This document shows, piece after piece, positions 1 to 8,116 of a DNA stretch of 64,000 bases. Positions within the stretch are counted from its first letter, which is position 1. Every line of letters begins with the position of its first letter. The notes beneath the pieces are model-generated. The model saw only the letters and a program-made list of their open reading frames with translations. It was not told where the DNA came from and made no database searches. The stretch is from Deltaproteobacteria bacterium (lineage in GTDB: Bacteria > Myxococcota_A > Polyangia > DRWM01 > JAAZOP01): positions 173,389-237,388 of the forward strand of contig JACRCX010000025.1 in assembly GCA_016218815.1 (NCBI GenBank). The letters are read 5' to 3'. The translations under genes were made by a program, and so were the position numbers.

Positions 1-2
1 CG

Positions 3-320
3 ACCAAGTACGTCCACCTCAACGGCAGGTACATGCTGGACTGCCTGGCCGCCGTGCGCACCGACAGGGTGCGCCTGTTCCAGCACTCGGCGCCGCTCGA
101 CTCCGTGCGGGTCATCGAGGTCGCGCCCGAGGGGACCCGGCTCCGGATGCGCGGCATGGTCATCATGCCCATCCGCGGCATCGACCCGGTGGAGGAAGCC
201 ACGGCGACCGGCGCCGACGCCGAGCGCGCCGCGGTCGAGGATCCCGACGACGCCACCGTGGAGGCGGCGAGTTCCGCGTCGAGCCCGCCCCCCGAACCGC
301 TCGCGGCCCAGCCGGCCTGA
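3..320 (+). CDS. C-terminal part of a hypothetical protein, cut by the left edge
   Basis: The frame is open from base 3 and stops at 318-320, giving at least 105 residues. An internal ATG exists at 33, but the frame continues upstream of it (TKYVHLNGRY), so the true start is probably outside the window. The first ~60 residues look like a folded beta-rich domain; the tail is rich in Ala, Pro, Glu and Asp and looks disordered. I do not recognise a family. It converges on the XRE gene at 350-712. Confidence 0.6.
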   Translation, partial: TKYVHLNGRYMLDCLAAVRTDRVRLFQHSAPLDSVRVIEVAPEGTRLRMRGMVIMPIRGIDPVEEATATGADAERAAVEDPDDATVEAASSASSPPPEPLAAQPA

Positions 321-349
321 CGGCGACACCGGCTCCCGGGCGCGGGAGC

Positions 350-712
350 CTACTTCGAAAGCGAGAGGATCTGCCGGACGAGCCGCAGCAGCTTCCGGCG
401 AAGGGCGGGAGGCTTCGACTTCACGAGTGCCACGAGCTTCGCCGCGCTCGGGTCCGGCCGGCGTCTGGTCGTCGGCGCCTTCGTCGAGAACACGTCCTCG
501 ACCTCGACGCCGAGCACGGATGCGATGCGGGCGAGCAACCCGAGAGACGGCACGGCGGCGGCACGCTCGATTCTTGAGATCGACTCCGTCGCCGTGCCGA
601 GCGCCTCGGCCAGGTCGCCCTGCGAGAGGCCGCGCTGGCGACGAAGCTCCGCGATCCGGCGCCCCAGGCGTACCCGATAGGCTGGCGGCTGCGTGCGCTG
701 CTTCGACGACAT
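350..712 (-). CDS. XRE-family helix-turn-helix transcriptional regulator
   Basis: A small DNA-binding protein of 120 residues. A classic lambda-repressor-like HTH occupies about residues 12-70 (RLGRRIAELRRQRGLSQGDL, then SISRIE and the PSLGLLARIASVLGV segment). A basic C-terminal tail (KLLRLVRQIL) follows. I prefer the ATG at 712; an in-frame ATG at 775 would add 21 unconserved-looking residues and would place the palindrome at 759-780 over the start codon. With the 712 start, that palindrome sits about 47-68 bp upstream and fits an operator. The gene is divergent from the exported-protein block starting at 832, which it may control together with itself (inference). Confidence 0.85.
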   Translation of the reverse strand: MSSKQRTQPPAYRVRLGRRIAELRRQRGLSQGDLAEALGTATESISRIERAAAVPSLGLLARIASVLGVEVEDVFSTKAPTTRRRPDPSAAKLVALVKSKPPALRRKLLRLVRQILSLSK

Positions 713-758
713 CCCCCGGACGGTAGGCGACCCCGGGGACACCGGTAAGGCTCGTATT

Positions 759-780
759 GATCTATATGTCGCCATAGATC
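759..780. promoter_or_regulatory. Palindromic candidate operator between the XRE gene and the divergent gene at 832
   Basis: GATCTAT at 759-765 and ATAGATC at 774-780 form a perfect 7-bp inverted repeat with an 8-nt spacer. The motif ATGTCGC(C/T)AT also recurs at 766 and 784, so the site is structured at two levels. It lies in an AT-richer stretch between divergent genes, as expected for a repressor operator. Binding by the adjacent XRE protein is inference. Confidence 0.45.
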
Positions 781-831
781 CATGATGTCGCTATCGCGGA
801 CGGGACGGTCCGCAGGCGGAGGAGGTGAGCC

Positions 832-1092
832 ATGAAGTTCCTCACGGCAGGGCTCGTCGTGGTCGTTTGCCTCGGCGTCGGCGATGTCCCGGCCCAGACC
901 TCGGACGTGCGCGAGGAGTGCGCTGCGGCTTGCGCCAACGAGTACCCTGGGCTGCTGCTGCCGGGACTCGAGTGCGCCTACCTCGGCTGCGTCGCGGGGT
1001 GCGAATGCAGGGCGGCGGGCATCACCGACGAGGTTGCCGTGCAGCTGTGCGTCCAGCGCAAGCTCGCCGGAACCGAGTGCTCGATCTTCTAG
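832..1092 (+). CDS. Small exported cysteine-rich protein
   Basis: An 86-residue protein with a clear N-terminal signal peptide (MKFLTAGLVVVVCLGVGDVPAQ) and a mature part with seven cysteines, several arranged as CAAAC, CAYLGC and CEC. The cysteine density suggests a disulfide-stabilised extracytoplasmic peptide. A strong ribosome binding site (GGAGGAGGTGAG) ends just before the ATG. It opens a co-directional block of exported or membrane proteins running to 3307. No family recognised. Confidence 0.75.
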   Translation: MKFLTAGLVVVVCLGVGDVPAQTSDVREECAAACANEYPGLLLPGLECAYLGCVAGCECRAAGITDEVAVQLCVQRKLAGTECSIF

Positions 1093-1160
1093 GCGACCCG
1101 GCCCGGATCGGTCGCCATGGCCCGGGCGGGCGTGACCCGCGCGGGCGGGGAGGATGTTCC

Positions 1161-2654
1161 ATGACTACCGCAGGGATCACCAGGCGCCTGGGCGCCCAGG
1201 CATTGCTCGTCCTCCTCCTCGGGGGACTCGGCACGGTCTCGTGCGCGGAACTCGCCCAGGCACTGGCTGGGGGCCGCACCACCGGGAGCGCACAGTCGCA
1301 GCCCGCGACGACCACAGCCGTGGCGCAGCCGCCCACGCCGCCGGCGCCCCAGCCTGCCCCCGACGCGCGTTGGATCACCGTGGACGCGCTCGCCCAGAGC
1401 GGCGCCTCGATCCGGCTCGACGGGCGCTACTCCGTCCTCATGGGTACCGGGCTGTACTCCGTCTTCGTGGATCGGTGCGTCTTCGACCAGGCCGGCTACG
1501 GGGTGTGCGCCGCCGGCGGCGAACAGTCCCCCGAGATGTACTCCAGCGAAGGGAACTACCTGACCTTCCAACATGTCGTGGCCGCGACGTCGACGGACCT
1601 GCACGACTTCCTGGTGCTCCGACCGCAAGGAGGATCGCGGCCGGAGTCGCAGGTCGTCGCCCCCTGGCTGCGGCTCGTCTGGTCGGGTGCCGACGAGGTC
1701 GCGGTCCAGCCGCTCGGGGTGCACGGAGCGAGCGTTGCCGTGGAGTTCGATGAGAACGGCACCCTCGCGGCGAGGAGCCTCCCGGCCCTGGAATTCTACG
1801 ACCCGTCGGCTCGCCGATGGAATCCCTGCTCCGGAACCGGTGCGTCGGAAGCGGTACTGCTGATCCGGCTGGATACCCCGGTGACGGCCTTGCTGGTCGA
1901 GGAGATGAAGGAGGCCGTCGGCCCCGAGGGCTACTACAATCTGGTCTTCCCGAACGCGCCCGAGGCGTGCGACTGGAGAACGGAGGGCGTCCGCCTGTAC
2001 GACGACGACGTCACCGAGGTGCTTGCGGCGGTGATCCCGGAGGATCCGTCGGCGGCGCTGGAGGCGGCAGGGCTCCTCTACGGAACCTGGTGGAACGTCG
2101 GGGTCCAGGCGCAGCAGCAGGACGCGGCAGCGTTGGCCGCTTGCGGCTGGACGGTCACGGACGAGCGGAAGCAGGCCGTCGCGACTCGGCTCTTCGAACT
2201 GGCCACCCGGGCGGGGTCCACCGCGACGTCCAGCCGGATCGCGCAGTGGGCACAGGTGGCGTGCGAGGCACCGGGTTCCGTGTGCGACCAGTTCGTGGCG
2301 CTCGGAGACGCACGCCTGGCGGAAGAGGAAGAGCAGGCCCGCCAGCGCGCGGAGCAGCAGCAGGTCATCGACGACTTTTTCACCCGGGCGGATGCCCTGC
2401 AGTTGACCTGCGACCAGTGCACGGAGAGCGCGGAATATGACCACCGCCAACTGCAGTTCGACTGCTACACCAACGAGTTGGAAGAGGCCTGCCGGCGCCT
2501 GAACCGCGCCGTCGAGAGCCGATGCTCGGACGAGTGTGCACCGACCCGGCGGTGCGACGAGTGCATCCGCCGGTTCCGCGAGCTGGTCGACGAGGTTGGG
2601 CGTTCCGAGGCGGAGCGGCAGGCGGTCGAGAGTTGCGAACGGGACTGCAGGTAG
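1161..2654 (+). CDS. Exported protein, possible lipoprotein, with a cysteine-rich C-terminus
   Basis: A 497-residue protein. Residues 1-28 form a hydrophobic signal sequence ending in VSC, a weak lipobox, followed by a Gln/Pro/Ala-rich linker. The centre is an unrecognised globular domain. The last ~100 residues are helical with paired cysteines (CDQC, CSDEC, CDEC, CERDC), preceded by a Glu/Gln-rich coiled-coil stretch. The ATG at 1161 follows a GGGGAGGA ribosome binding site. It lies 68 bp after the small cysteine-rich exported protein, so both may act at the cell surface. Function unknown. Confidence 0.8.
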   Translation: MTTAGITRRLGAQALLVLLLGGLGTVSCAELAQALAGGRTTGSAQSQPATTTAVAQPPTPPAPQPAPDARWITVDALAQSGASIRLDGRYSVLMGTGLYSVFVDRCVFDQAGYGVCAAGGEQSPEMYSSEGNYLTFQHVVAATSTDLHDFLVLRPQGGSRPESQVVAPWLRLVWSGADEVAVQPLGVHGASVAVEFDENGTLAARSLPALEFYDPSARRWNPCSGTGASEAVLLIRLDTPVTALLVEEMKEAVGPEGYYNLVFPNAPEACDWRTEGVRLYDDDVTEVLAAVIPEDPSAALEAAGLLYGTWWNVGVQAQQQDAAALAACGWTVTDERKQAVATRLFELATRAGSTATSSRIAQWAQVACEAPGSVCDQFVALGDARLAEEEEQARQRAEQQQVIDDFFTRADALQLTCDQCTESAEYDHRQLQFDCYTNELEEACRRLNRAVESRCSDECAPTRRCDECIRRFRELVDEVGRSEAERQAVESCERDCR

Positions 2655-2664
2655 GCGCAAGCCC

Positions 2665-2874
2665 ATGGGCGTGCTGGTCTACAAGCTGCTCCAGATCGGC
2701 GGGCCCATCGCCATCGGACTGATCATCCTGGTCATCTACCTCAGGTGGAGGGATGACGAGCGGCGGAAGCACCTCCCTCCTGCCCCGCCCTCCGAGAAGC
2801 TCTGCCGGTACTGTCGAACGCCAATTCCCTACGACGCCACCGTCTGCCGCTGGTGTCAGCGGGAGCAGCGCTAG
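2665..2874 (+). CDS. Small membrane-anchored zinc-ribbon protein
   Basis: A 69-residue protein. Residues ~5-27 form one transmembrane helix (KLLQIGGPIAIGLIILVIYL). The C-terminal part holds a CRYC-x9-CRWC zinc ribbon. The topology predicted from RWRDDERRK after the helix puts the ribbon in the cytoplasm. It begins 10 bp after the preceding stop, consistent with one transcript. The role is unknown; small ribbons of this kind often mediate protein contacts. Confidence 0.75.
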   Translation: MGVLVYKLLQIGGPIAIGLIILVIYLRWRDDERRKHLPPAPPSEKLCRYCRTPIPYDATVCRWCQREQR

Positions 2875-2932
2875 CCGGACGCCGGCAGACGATCGGGACC
2901 TGCGAGCGGCGGTTCCGATGGGAGCAACCAAC

Positions 2933-3307
2933 ATGGAGAATCCGACCGACGGTTGGAGAACCTGCCCGACCTGTGGGGAGCGGGTCCACGGGACCGGCGT
3001 CTGCAGGTGCGGCCGGATGCGGATGGGCCTCACGACGCTCTGCCCCAAGTGCGGGAAGGAGGTCGGACTTGAGCCCGGGAAGCCGTGCTACTGGTGCGGG
3101 ACGGTTCTCCCGGACCCTGGGCCAACGGGCGTCGACACGCTGGTCGGCCTGGGCCTCGTCACGGGCATCATCGTGCCGTTCGTCGGCGCCATCGTCGCCC
3201 TCATCCTCTACGGCAAGCAGGAGAACACCCGCGGCAACTTCGTGGCGGGGATCTCGGTGATCGGGTTCCTCGCCTGGTACTTCATCTGGAAGAAGGCTAC
3301 CTCGTAG
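2933..3307 (+). CDS. Double zinc-ribbon membrane protein
   Basis: A 124-residue protein with CPTCG...CRCG and CPKCG...CYWCG knuckles in the first ~60 residues, then two predicted membrane helices (VGLGLVTGIIVPFVGAIVAL and FVAGISVIGFLAWYFIW) and a short basic tail. I chose the ATG at 2933 because GGGAG lies 8 nt upstream; another ATG at 2918 would add five residues. It is the second membrane zinc-ribbon protein in this block. No enzyme motif is visible. Confidence 0.75.
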   Translation: MENPTDGWRTCPTCGERVHGTGVCRCGRMRMGLTTLCPKCGKEVGLEPGKPCYWCGTVLPDPGPTGVDTLVGLGLVTGIIVPFVGAIVALILYGKQENTRGNFVAGISVIGFLAWYFIWKKATS

Positions 3308-3439
3308 TCGGCCACCACTGCGCAGCGTCCGAGAGGCATCGCGATCGCGACCCACGTCGTGCGACCGCGGCGTCGTGACCGCCCCGCTGGCGACCGGCGT
3401 TGCCACCTCCCCTCCCGAGATTCGTTCCCCCGAGGAGTC

Positions 3440-3877
3440 ATGATGATCGCAACTCATTGCCCCCGTTGCGGCGAGGCCGTCTCGTTCGACCCGCCGCCCC
3501 CGGGCCTCCGCTGTTCCGCGGAGGTTTACGCCCTGATCGGCCCCTCGCTGGCCAAGCGCCGGCAGGAGCGCTTTTACGTCATCGCGCTCGACGCCCGGAA
3601 TCGTCCGGTCCGTCGCCATCTCGTCGCGGTCGGCTCGCTCTCGTCCTGCATCGTCCATCCGCGCGAGGTCTTCGCGCCGCTCATCCGCGACCGGGCGGCC
3701 GCCGCGATTCTCCTGCATTCCCATCCGAGCGGCTGCGTCGACCCGAGCATTGAGGACAAGGACCTGACGGATCGCCTCGCCCGCGCCGGCCAGCTCCTCG
3801 GCATCCCCGTGCTCGACCATCTAATCGTGGGGAAGGACGGGTACCACTCGTTCCGCGACGCCGGGACCCTGTCGTGA
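3440..3877 (+). CDS. RadC-like JAMM/MPN domain protein
   Basis: A 145-residue protein. The first 20 residues carry a CPRCG knuckle. The rest is the RadC/UPF0758 C-terminal domain with the JAMM metal motif HSHPSG at residues ~93-98 followed by the conserved Asp region (EDKDLT). The N-terminal helix-hairpin-helix domain of full-length RadC is absent. The GAGGAG ribosome binding site favours the ATG at 3440 or 3443. RadC homologues are frequent on phages, plasmids and integrative elements, which agrees with this location. The biochemical role of RadC proteins is not firmly settled. Confidence 0.9.
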   Translation: MMIATHCPRCGEAVSFDPPPPGLRCSAEVYALIGPSLAKRRQERFYVIALDARNRPVRRHLVAVGSLSSCIVHPREVFAPLIRDRAAAAILLHSHPSGCVDPSIEDKDLTDRLARAGQLLGIPVLDHLIVGKDGYHSFRDAGTLS

Positions 3878-4308
3878 GAGACCGCGACGGCTGCCGCCTT
3901 CTTCCCTTGCCCGACCTCGATGACGACGAGGCGTATCCACGAGTCGCTGACGACGTTCGCGGCGCCCGCGCCCGGGTCTGCTCGCAGAGGGCTCCGCCCG
4001 CCGAGGAGGTGACCGCCGTCGCCGCAGCTGGTCACCGTCAACCGGCCGACGAGGCTGCGTGCCATCCCGACCTCGAGCACAGCATCCGGGAGATCCTGCG
4101 CCGGCATCGCGGGCGCCTGGGCGACGGCCGGGCGATCCTCGCGCTGTTCGAGAGGGAGAGGCCCAGGATGACCGAGGCGGAGATCGAGGCGTTCTTCGAC
4201 GACCTGCTCCGGTCGTGCGGCACCGTCACCTCCGAGGCGGCCCAGGACCTGTGCCGGACTTTTCGTTCGTCGGTTCAAGCTCGGCGGGGGCGCGTTCCCC
4301 GCGCGTGA
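3874..4308 (+). CDS. Hypothetical protein, translationally coupled to the RadC-like gene
   Basis: A 144-residue protein starting at a GTG that overlaps the preceding TGA (GTGA), which suggests coupled translation. The N-terminal half is Asp/Arg/Ala-rich and looks disordered; the C-terminal half (HPDLEHSIREILRRHRGRLG, then MTEAEIEAFFDDLL) looks helical and folded. I recognise no family. Codon use matches the surrounding island genes. Confidence 0.6.
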   Translation: MRDRDGCRLLPLPDLDDDEAYPRVADDVRGARARVCSQRAPPAEEVTAVAAAGHRQPADEAACHPDLEHSIREILRRHRGRLGDGRAILALFERERPRMTEAEIEAFFDDLLRSCGTVTSEAAQDLCRTFRSSVQARRGRVPRA

Positions 4309-4318
4309 GGAGATCCAC

Positions 4319-4546
4319 ATGATCGCGATTCTCGAATTCGTCGTCGGCATCGGGGTGGCACTGCTGTTCCTGGCCATCGAAGACCTCGACCGGCAGGCCA
4401 CCGCGTTCTGTGCGCAGCGGGCGCAACGGCATGTCGATAACATGCGCGCCGAGGCCGACGCCCGGGTCTGGGAGACGTACGCCGGGTGGGAGTCCGCGAT
4501 GAGCCCGCAGACGCGAGCGGCGTACCGGCAGCGGCTTGGGCTTTGA
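4319..4546 (+). CDS. Small membrane-anchored hypothetical protein
   Basis: A 75-residue protein. Residues ~3-20 are a hydrophobic helix (IAILEFVVGIGVALLFLAI), and the rest is a charged helical tail (RQATAFCAQRAQRHVDNMRA). GAGGAG lies 7 nt before the ATG at 4319. It sits 10 bp after the preceding gene in the same direction. Function unknown. Confidence 0.6.
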   Translation: MIAILEFVVGIGVALLFLAIEDLDRQATAFCAQRAQRHVDNMRAEADARVWETYAGWESAMSPQTRAAYRQRLGL

Positions 4547-4552
4547 GCCGCG

Positions 4553-4885
4553 GTGCCACCGATGCCACCCCCGAGACTGCCCCCGTCCACCAGCTTCCCC
4601 GGCTATTCGCCGTTCGCCTTGGCGGTCGCCTCCGCGCTGCCCGACGTGCTCACGATCATCGCCGACGGGATGCGGACCCGCGCGAACATCCGAACCGCCG
4701 TCCAGGCGATCACGGCCGGGCACTACCTGCGCTTCGAATCTGCCGACTTCATCGAAGAGACCTTGCACCGGTACGGGCCGATCATGAGCTCGGCGATGAT
4801 CGACGCTTACTTGCTGCAACTCCTGCGGCTGATGGACCCGACGTTCTACATCGTCCCGTGGTCGCAACTGCTGCCGCGACGGTAG
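4553..4885 (+). CDS. Hypothetical helical protein
   Basis: A 110-residue protein with a Pro-rich start and then a helical domain (FALAVASALPDVLTIIADGM, then SADFIEETLHRYG). The GTG at 4553 is taken as start; the ATG at 4562 is an alternative, and neither has a clear ribosome binding site. The gene is co-directional with its neighbours and 6 bp from the previous stop. No family recognised. Confidence 0.5.
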   Translation: MPPMPPPRLPPSTSFPGYSPFALAVASALPDVLTIIADGMRTRANIRTAVQAITAGHYLRFESADFIEETLHRYGPIMSSAMIDAYLLQLLRLMDPTFYIVPWSQLLPRR

Positions 4886-4924
4886 CGACTTCCAGATCTC
4901 CGCCCGTCGTGGGAGGATGACCCC

Positions 4925-6217
4925 GTGATCGATCGCTCGCGCCTCGCGTCTGCCGCCGGTCGACGACGGAAACCTCGTTCCAATACCTTGCGGCAGGGCG
5001 TGAGCTCCGGAAAGCCAGCACGGGCCCGACCGGGTCGCGACGACGCCGGGACCGCCCGCCGCCCGCCCACACGCCGACCGCCGGAAGGACAACGCGGGAA
5101 GGCCCGACGGCAGCCGGCAGGGTCCTGCCGCCTCCCGCGACTGCCGCAGGCAACGCTCGGCGACGGCACGAAGCAGCAGTGCCGCTTCCCGTGCTTCGGA
5201 CAGCGGTCGTGCCCGAGCCCCATCCTTGCCGCCGCGGCGCGGCTGCCGCTCGGGCTGCGGGTGCATCCGGAAGCTGCCCATCGCCTGTTGGGGCCCAAGG
5301 TCATCGGGTACCTGCTCCGTGAGATCGGTGCCGACCGCCGGGAACGGAAGCGGCTGCGCGACGGAGCCGTCCAACTCTACGCGTGCCTGCGCATCTGCTC
5401 GAACGTCATCAGGTGGATCTTCGCCACGGCAGCGCTCTGGCCTCTGGTGGCAGGCAGCCCCGGGGGGATCGCTGGAATGCTGCGGGGCCTCGGGATGACG
5501 CGCAAGGCAGGTCGTTGGCAGGCGATGATGACGACGGAGAGGAAAGCCGGCTGGCCACCGACGCGGCGGCCGGTCTTCTTCGGCTCACGGCTGATGGATG
5601 CCCTTCTCTGGGCGTGCGGACCGGTGGCGTTAGATGCACTCGTCAGGCTGGCGGCTGACTTCCACCGGACGATCGCAACCCTGGTTCCCGCGTACGCGGA
5701 GCAGTTGGTTCGTCACCGGAGCCCGGAGTGGCTCTTCATCCCGGGCGTGCGCGAGACGCTGACCAAGACCCTGCGCGCACGCCGTTGCAGGGCCTTGGTG
5801 CAGGACGTAAACTTCAAGAGCCTTCCGTCCCAGCACCGCCGGGTTGTGCCGGGGCAAAAGCCAGGGTTGTTTCGAGTCGAACCCGCTCCCGTCATCGCCA
5901 ACCGCGGGCGTGGCCACCCGACCGACCTCAACGAGGACTTCGCGATCCTCGACTATCTCCACGGCGTCGGACCGGACGCCGCCCTGGCGCCGGAGGGCCA
6001 GCACCCGGAGTGGCTCGCCGACCTCGCCGTCAGGCTCAACGAAGAACGCACCGCGCACGACAGTCCGAGGCCCGCCACCGGAATGAAGCGCGACTCCGTC
6101 AAGAAGGCGACCCAGCGGGTGCGCAAGAAGGCGGCCTGGGTTCCGGTGCCGCGCCAACTCGTCGGCACACGACTTCTCGGACTGCTCGACGAACTGGATA
6201 TCTACGATCTGAAGTAG
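4925..6217 (+). CDS. Hypothetical protein of the mobile island
   Basis: A 430-residue protein starting at GTG 4925. The first ~110 residues are Arg/Pro-rich and may be disordered or partly untranslated if a later start is used. From about residue 112 it looks like a real folded protein with helical segments (PKVIGYLLREIGADRRERKR, VIRWIFATAALWPLV) and a basic C-terminal part (KRDSVKKATQRVRKKAAW). I recognise no motif. It lies just before the ParB-like and ATPase genes, so a replication or maintenance role is possible but not shown. Confidence 0.6.
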   Translation: MIDRSRLASAAGRRRKPRSNTLRQGVSSGKPARARPGRDDAGTARRPPTRRPPEGQRGKARRQPAGSCRLPRLPQATLGDGTKQQCRFPCFGQRSCPSPILAAAARLPLGLRVHPEAAHRLLGPKVIGYLLREIGADRRERKRLRDGAVQLYACLRICSNVIRWIFATAALWPLVAGSPGGIAGMLRGLGMTRKAGRWQAMMTTERKAGWPPTRRPVFFGSRLMDALLWACGPVALDALVRLAADFHRTIATLVPAYAEQLVRHRSPEWLFIPGVRETLTKTLRARRCRALVQDVNFKSLPSQHRRVVPGQKPGLFRVEPAPVIANRGRGHPTDLNEDFAILDYLHGVGPDAALAPEGQHPEWLADLAVRLNEERTAHDSPRPATGMKRDSVKKATQRVRKKAAWVPVPRQLVGTRLLGLLDELDIYDLK

Positions 6218-6359
6218 GTCCGGGGACCCGGTCGGCCGTCTCAAGGCCGCCGGATACTGTCCCCCGGGAACTCGTCGACTGATCTCCGCTCGCCATGGTT
6301 CAACCGAGCATGGAACCCCGGCTCGCGAGTTACTGCGTGGCGGGGCCTGGAGGTGGTCG

Positions 6360-7529
6360 ATGCGGAATCGCGGATCCAACGAAGACGAAAGCCCGTTCTT
6401 GCCGCCGCCCATGATCGACGGGGACGAGGTACCGCTGTTCGCGACGGCGTCGTCACCTCCCCGTCGAGACCGGTCGACCGGGAGCGACCCGGACGTCTTC
6501 GATCTGCCACCACCCCTTGGCGACGACGGCCATGCGACGGACGAGGCCGACACCACTGATCCCGCCAACTCCGCGCCGGCTGGCGAGGGTGACAGGACCG
6601 GGCTGGATGCGACGGCTCTCGACGCGCAGGCCGGTCCGTCCGCAACTCCTAGCCGCGTCATGGTGGCCATCGACAGGAAGGTCGCACTGCGTTCGCCGAA
6701 GGATCTCAGAGAGCACCCACTGTCAACCCTTATCCCGGACATGACGTCGGAGGAATACGAGAACCTCCGCGACGATGTGCGTGCGCATGGCATCCTCGAT
6801 GCGATCCAGATCCTCGCGGACGGGACCATTATCGACGGTCGCCATCGATACCGGGTCGCCCTGGAACTCGGCCAATCGTCCGTGCCCTGCGTGGTCGTCC
6901 ACCTCAAGCCCGGGGAGGATCCGGTGGACCGCATGATCCGGTCGGCCGTACTCCGTCGACATCTCTCGGTCGCGCAGCGCGCTATGATCGCGCTCGGCCT
7001 CAAGGAGTATCACGAGGCGAAGGTAGCCGCCGAAGCTCGCAGGACGTCCGGGAGAGCCAGCTCCAGCCGGGCGCCTTCCGAGGAGAAGGGGGACCTTCGG
7101 GCAAATGCGCCCGAAGGTCAGGTCGCGAGGCCCCGCGAGGTCGCGGCCAGGGCCGTCGACGTCTCGCCCAGAACGATCCAGGACGCCGCGCGGGTCGCGG
7201 CCGAGGCTCCCGACCTCATCCCGGCAATGAAGGCGGGGAAGACCACGGTCCACGCCGCCCTACAAGAAGCCAAGCAGCGCAAGGCGGCAAGCGGTGCGTC
7301 CCGTTCCGCAACCAGGCCGAAGCCGCCGAGCGCGACGAAGCTCCTCGCCACCCTGGACGGAAGCCTGTCGGCGTTCATCAACGCTCTCGACGCCGCCACC
7401 GCTAGGCGCGTGGACGTGGTGGCCGAAACCAAGAAGAGCGAACGGAAGCGGCTGGCCCAGCGGCTGGAGGACGCCGTCCCGAGGCAGCGCGCGCTGGCCA
7501 AGGCGCTGGCGGCCGACGGAGGTCGGTGA
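6360..7529 (+). CDS. ParB-like nuclease-domain protein
   Basis: A 389-residue protein. An acidic, low-complexity N-terminus (~1-115) precedes a ParB/Srx-type domain (REHPLSTLIPDM, DVRAHGILDAIQIL, DGRHRYRVALELG). A helical DNA-binding-like segment with LSVAQRAMIALGL and AARAVDVSPRTIQDAARVA then follows, which resembles the ParB/KorB HTH. The tail is basic. The start has an excellent GGAGGTGG ribosome binding site. ParB-like proteins on mobile elements serve in partition, regulation or DNA processing; no ParA partner is visible in the window. Confidence 0.85.
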   Translation: MRNRGSNEDESPFLPPPMIDGDEVPLFATASSPPRRDRSTGSDPDVFDLPPPLGDDGHATDEADTTDPANSAPAGEGDRTGLDATALDAQAGPSATPSRVMVAIDRKVALRSPKDLREHPLSTLIPDMTSEEYENLRDDVRAHGILDAIQILADGTIIDGRHRYRVALELGQSSVPCVVVHLKPGEDPVDRMIRSAVLRRHLSVAQRAMIALGLKEYHEAKVAAEARRTSGRASSSRAPSEEKGDLRANAPEGQVARPREVAARAVDVSPRTIQDAARVAAEAPDLIPAMKAGKTTVHAALQEAKQRKAASGASRSATRPKPPSATKLLATLDGSLSAFINALDAATARRVDVVAETKKSERKRLAQRLEDAVPRQRALAKALAADGGR

Positions 7530-8116
7530 TGGCCATCGACCGCAAGCCGACCAGGACCGAGGTTCGCGAACGCGACCCGTCGACGGACGAGCCGCTGCCT
7601 GCAGCGTTCAACGTGGACCGGCCTTCCGCGCCGCTGGCCGTCAGACCCGCGCGCTACGGTCGCCCGGATTCCTCGACGGCTCCCGGGTACCCGCAGGCAT
7701 CTGCGTCGCTCGCTCGTCGCAGCCCGCGGCCGGCCTCGGCCGGATGTGAGACGACGCCGAACGGATCCACCCAGGACGACGCCTGCTGCTGCGATGGCGG
7801 GGAAGGCGAGGAGGAGACGTTCGGCGACAGCCCCGGCGGTCACGTCCCCCGCACTCCCGGTTGGAACGATGGCCGCCGCGGGTGGGACCCCGCCTGCGTG
7901 GAGCGAGCCCGGGAGAGGCTCGGCCTCCGAGGACTCCCGGACGTCGTGACCAGGCGTCTCGGGCGAGTACTCGGGTCTGGCCGCGCTGGTCTGCCGGGTC
8001 CGCAGGCCGAAGGTGCCGAACGCCAGTTGGCCGGCCGCTCCGAGTGCCGCGGGGCGACCGCGCAGCCAGCACTGGCGCTTCCGCCTCGAACGGGCAAGGA
8101 GTCGGACAATGCCTGA
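7529..8116 (+). CDS. Hypothetical low-complexity protein between the parB-like and ATPase genes
   Basis: A 195-residue protein starting at an ATG that overlaps the ParB stop (TGATG) and ending 8 nt inside the next gene. This tight packing is the main support for it being translated. The sequence is rich in Pro, Gly, Ser and Arg with a CCC triplet and an acidic GGEGEEE patch, and looks disordered. A GTG at 7526 is a possible alternative start. It could be a linker or accessory protein, or a poorly constrained frame. Confidence 0.45.
   Translation: MAIDRKPTRTEVRERDPSTDEPLPAAFNVDRPSAPLAVRPARYGRPDSSTAPGYPQASASLARRSPRPASAGCETTPNGSTQDDACCCDGGEGEEETFGDSPGGHVPRTPGWNDGRRGWDPACVERARERLGLRGLPDVVTRRLGRVLGSGRAGLPGPQAEGAERQLAGRSECRGATAQPALALPPRTGKESDNA

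Noticed and set aside
3440..3877. RadC-like gene as a chromosomal DNA repair gene
   Set aside because: It lacks the N-terminal part of RadC and sits inside a mobile island, so an element-encoded stand-alone JAMM protein is a better description.
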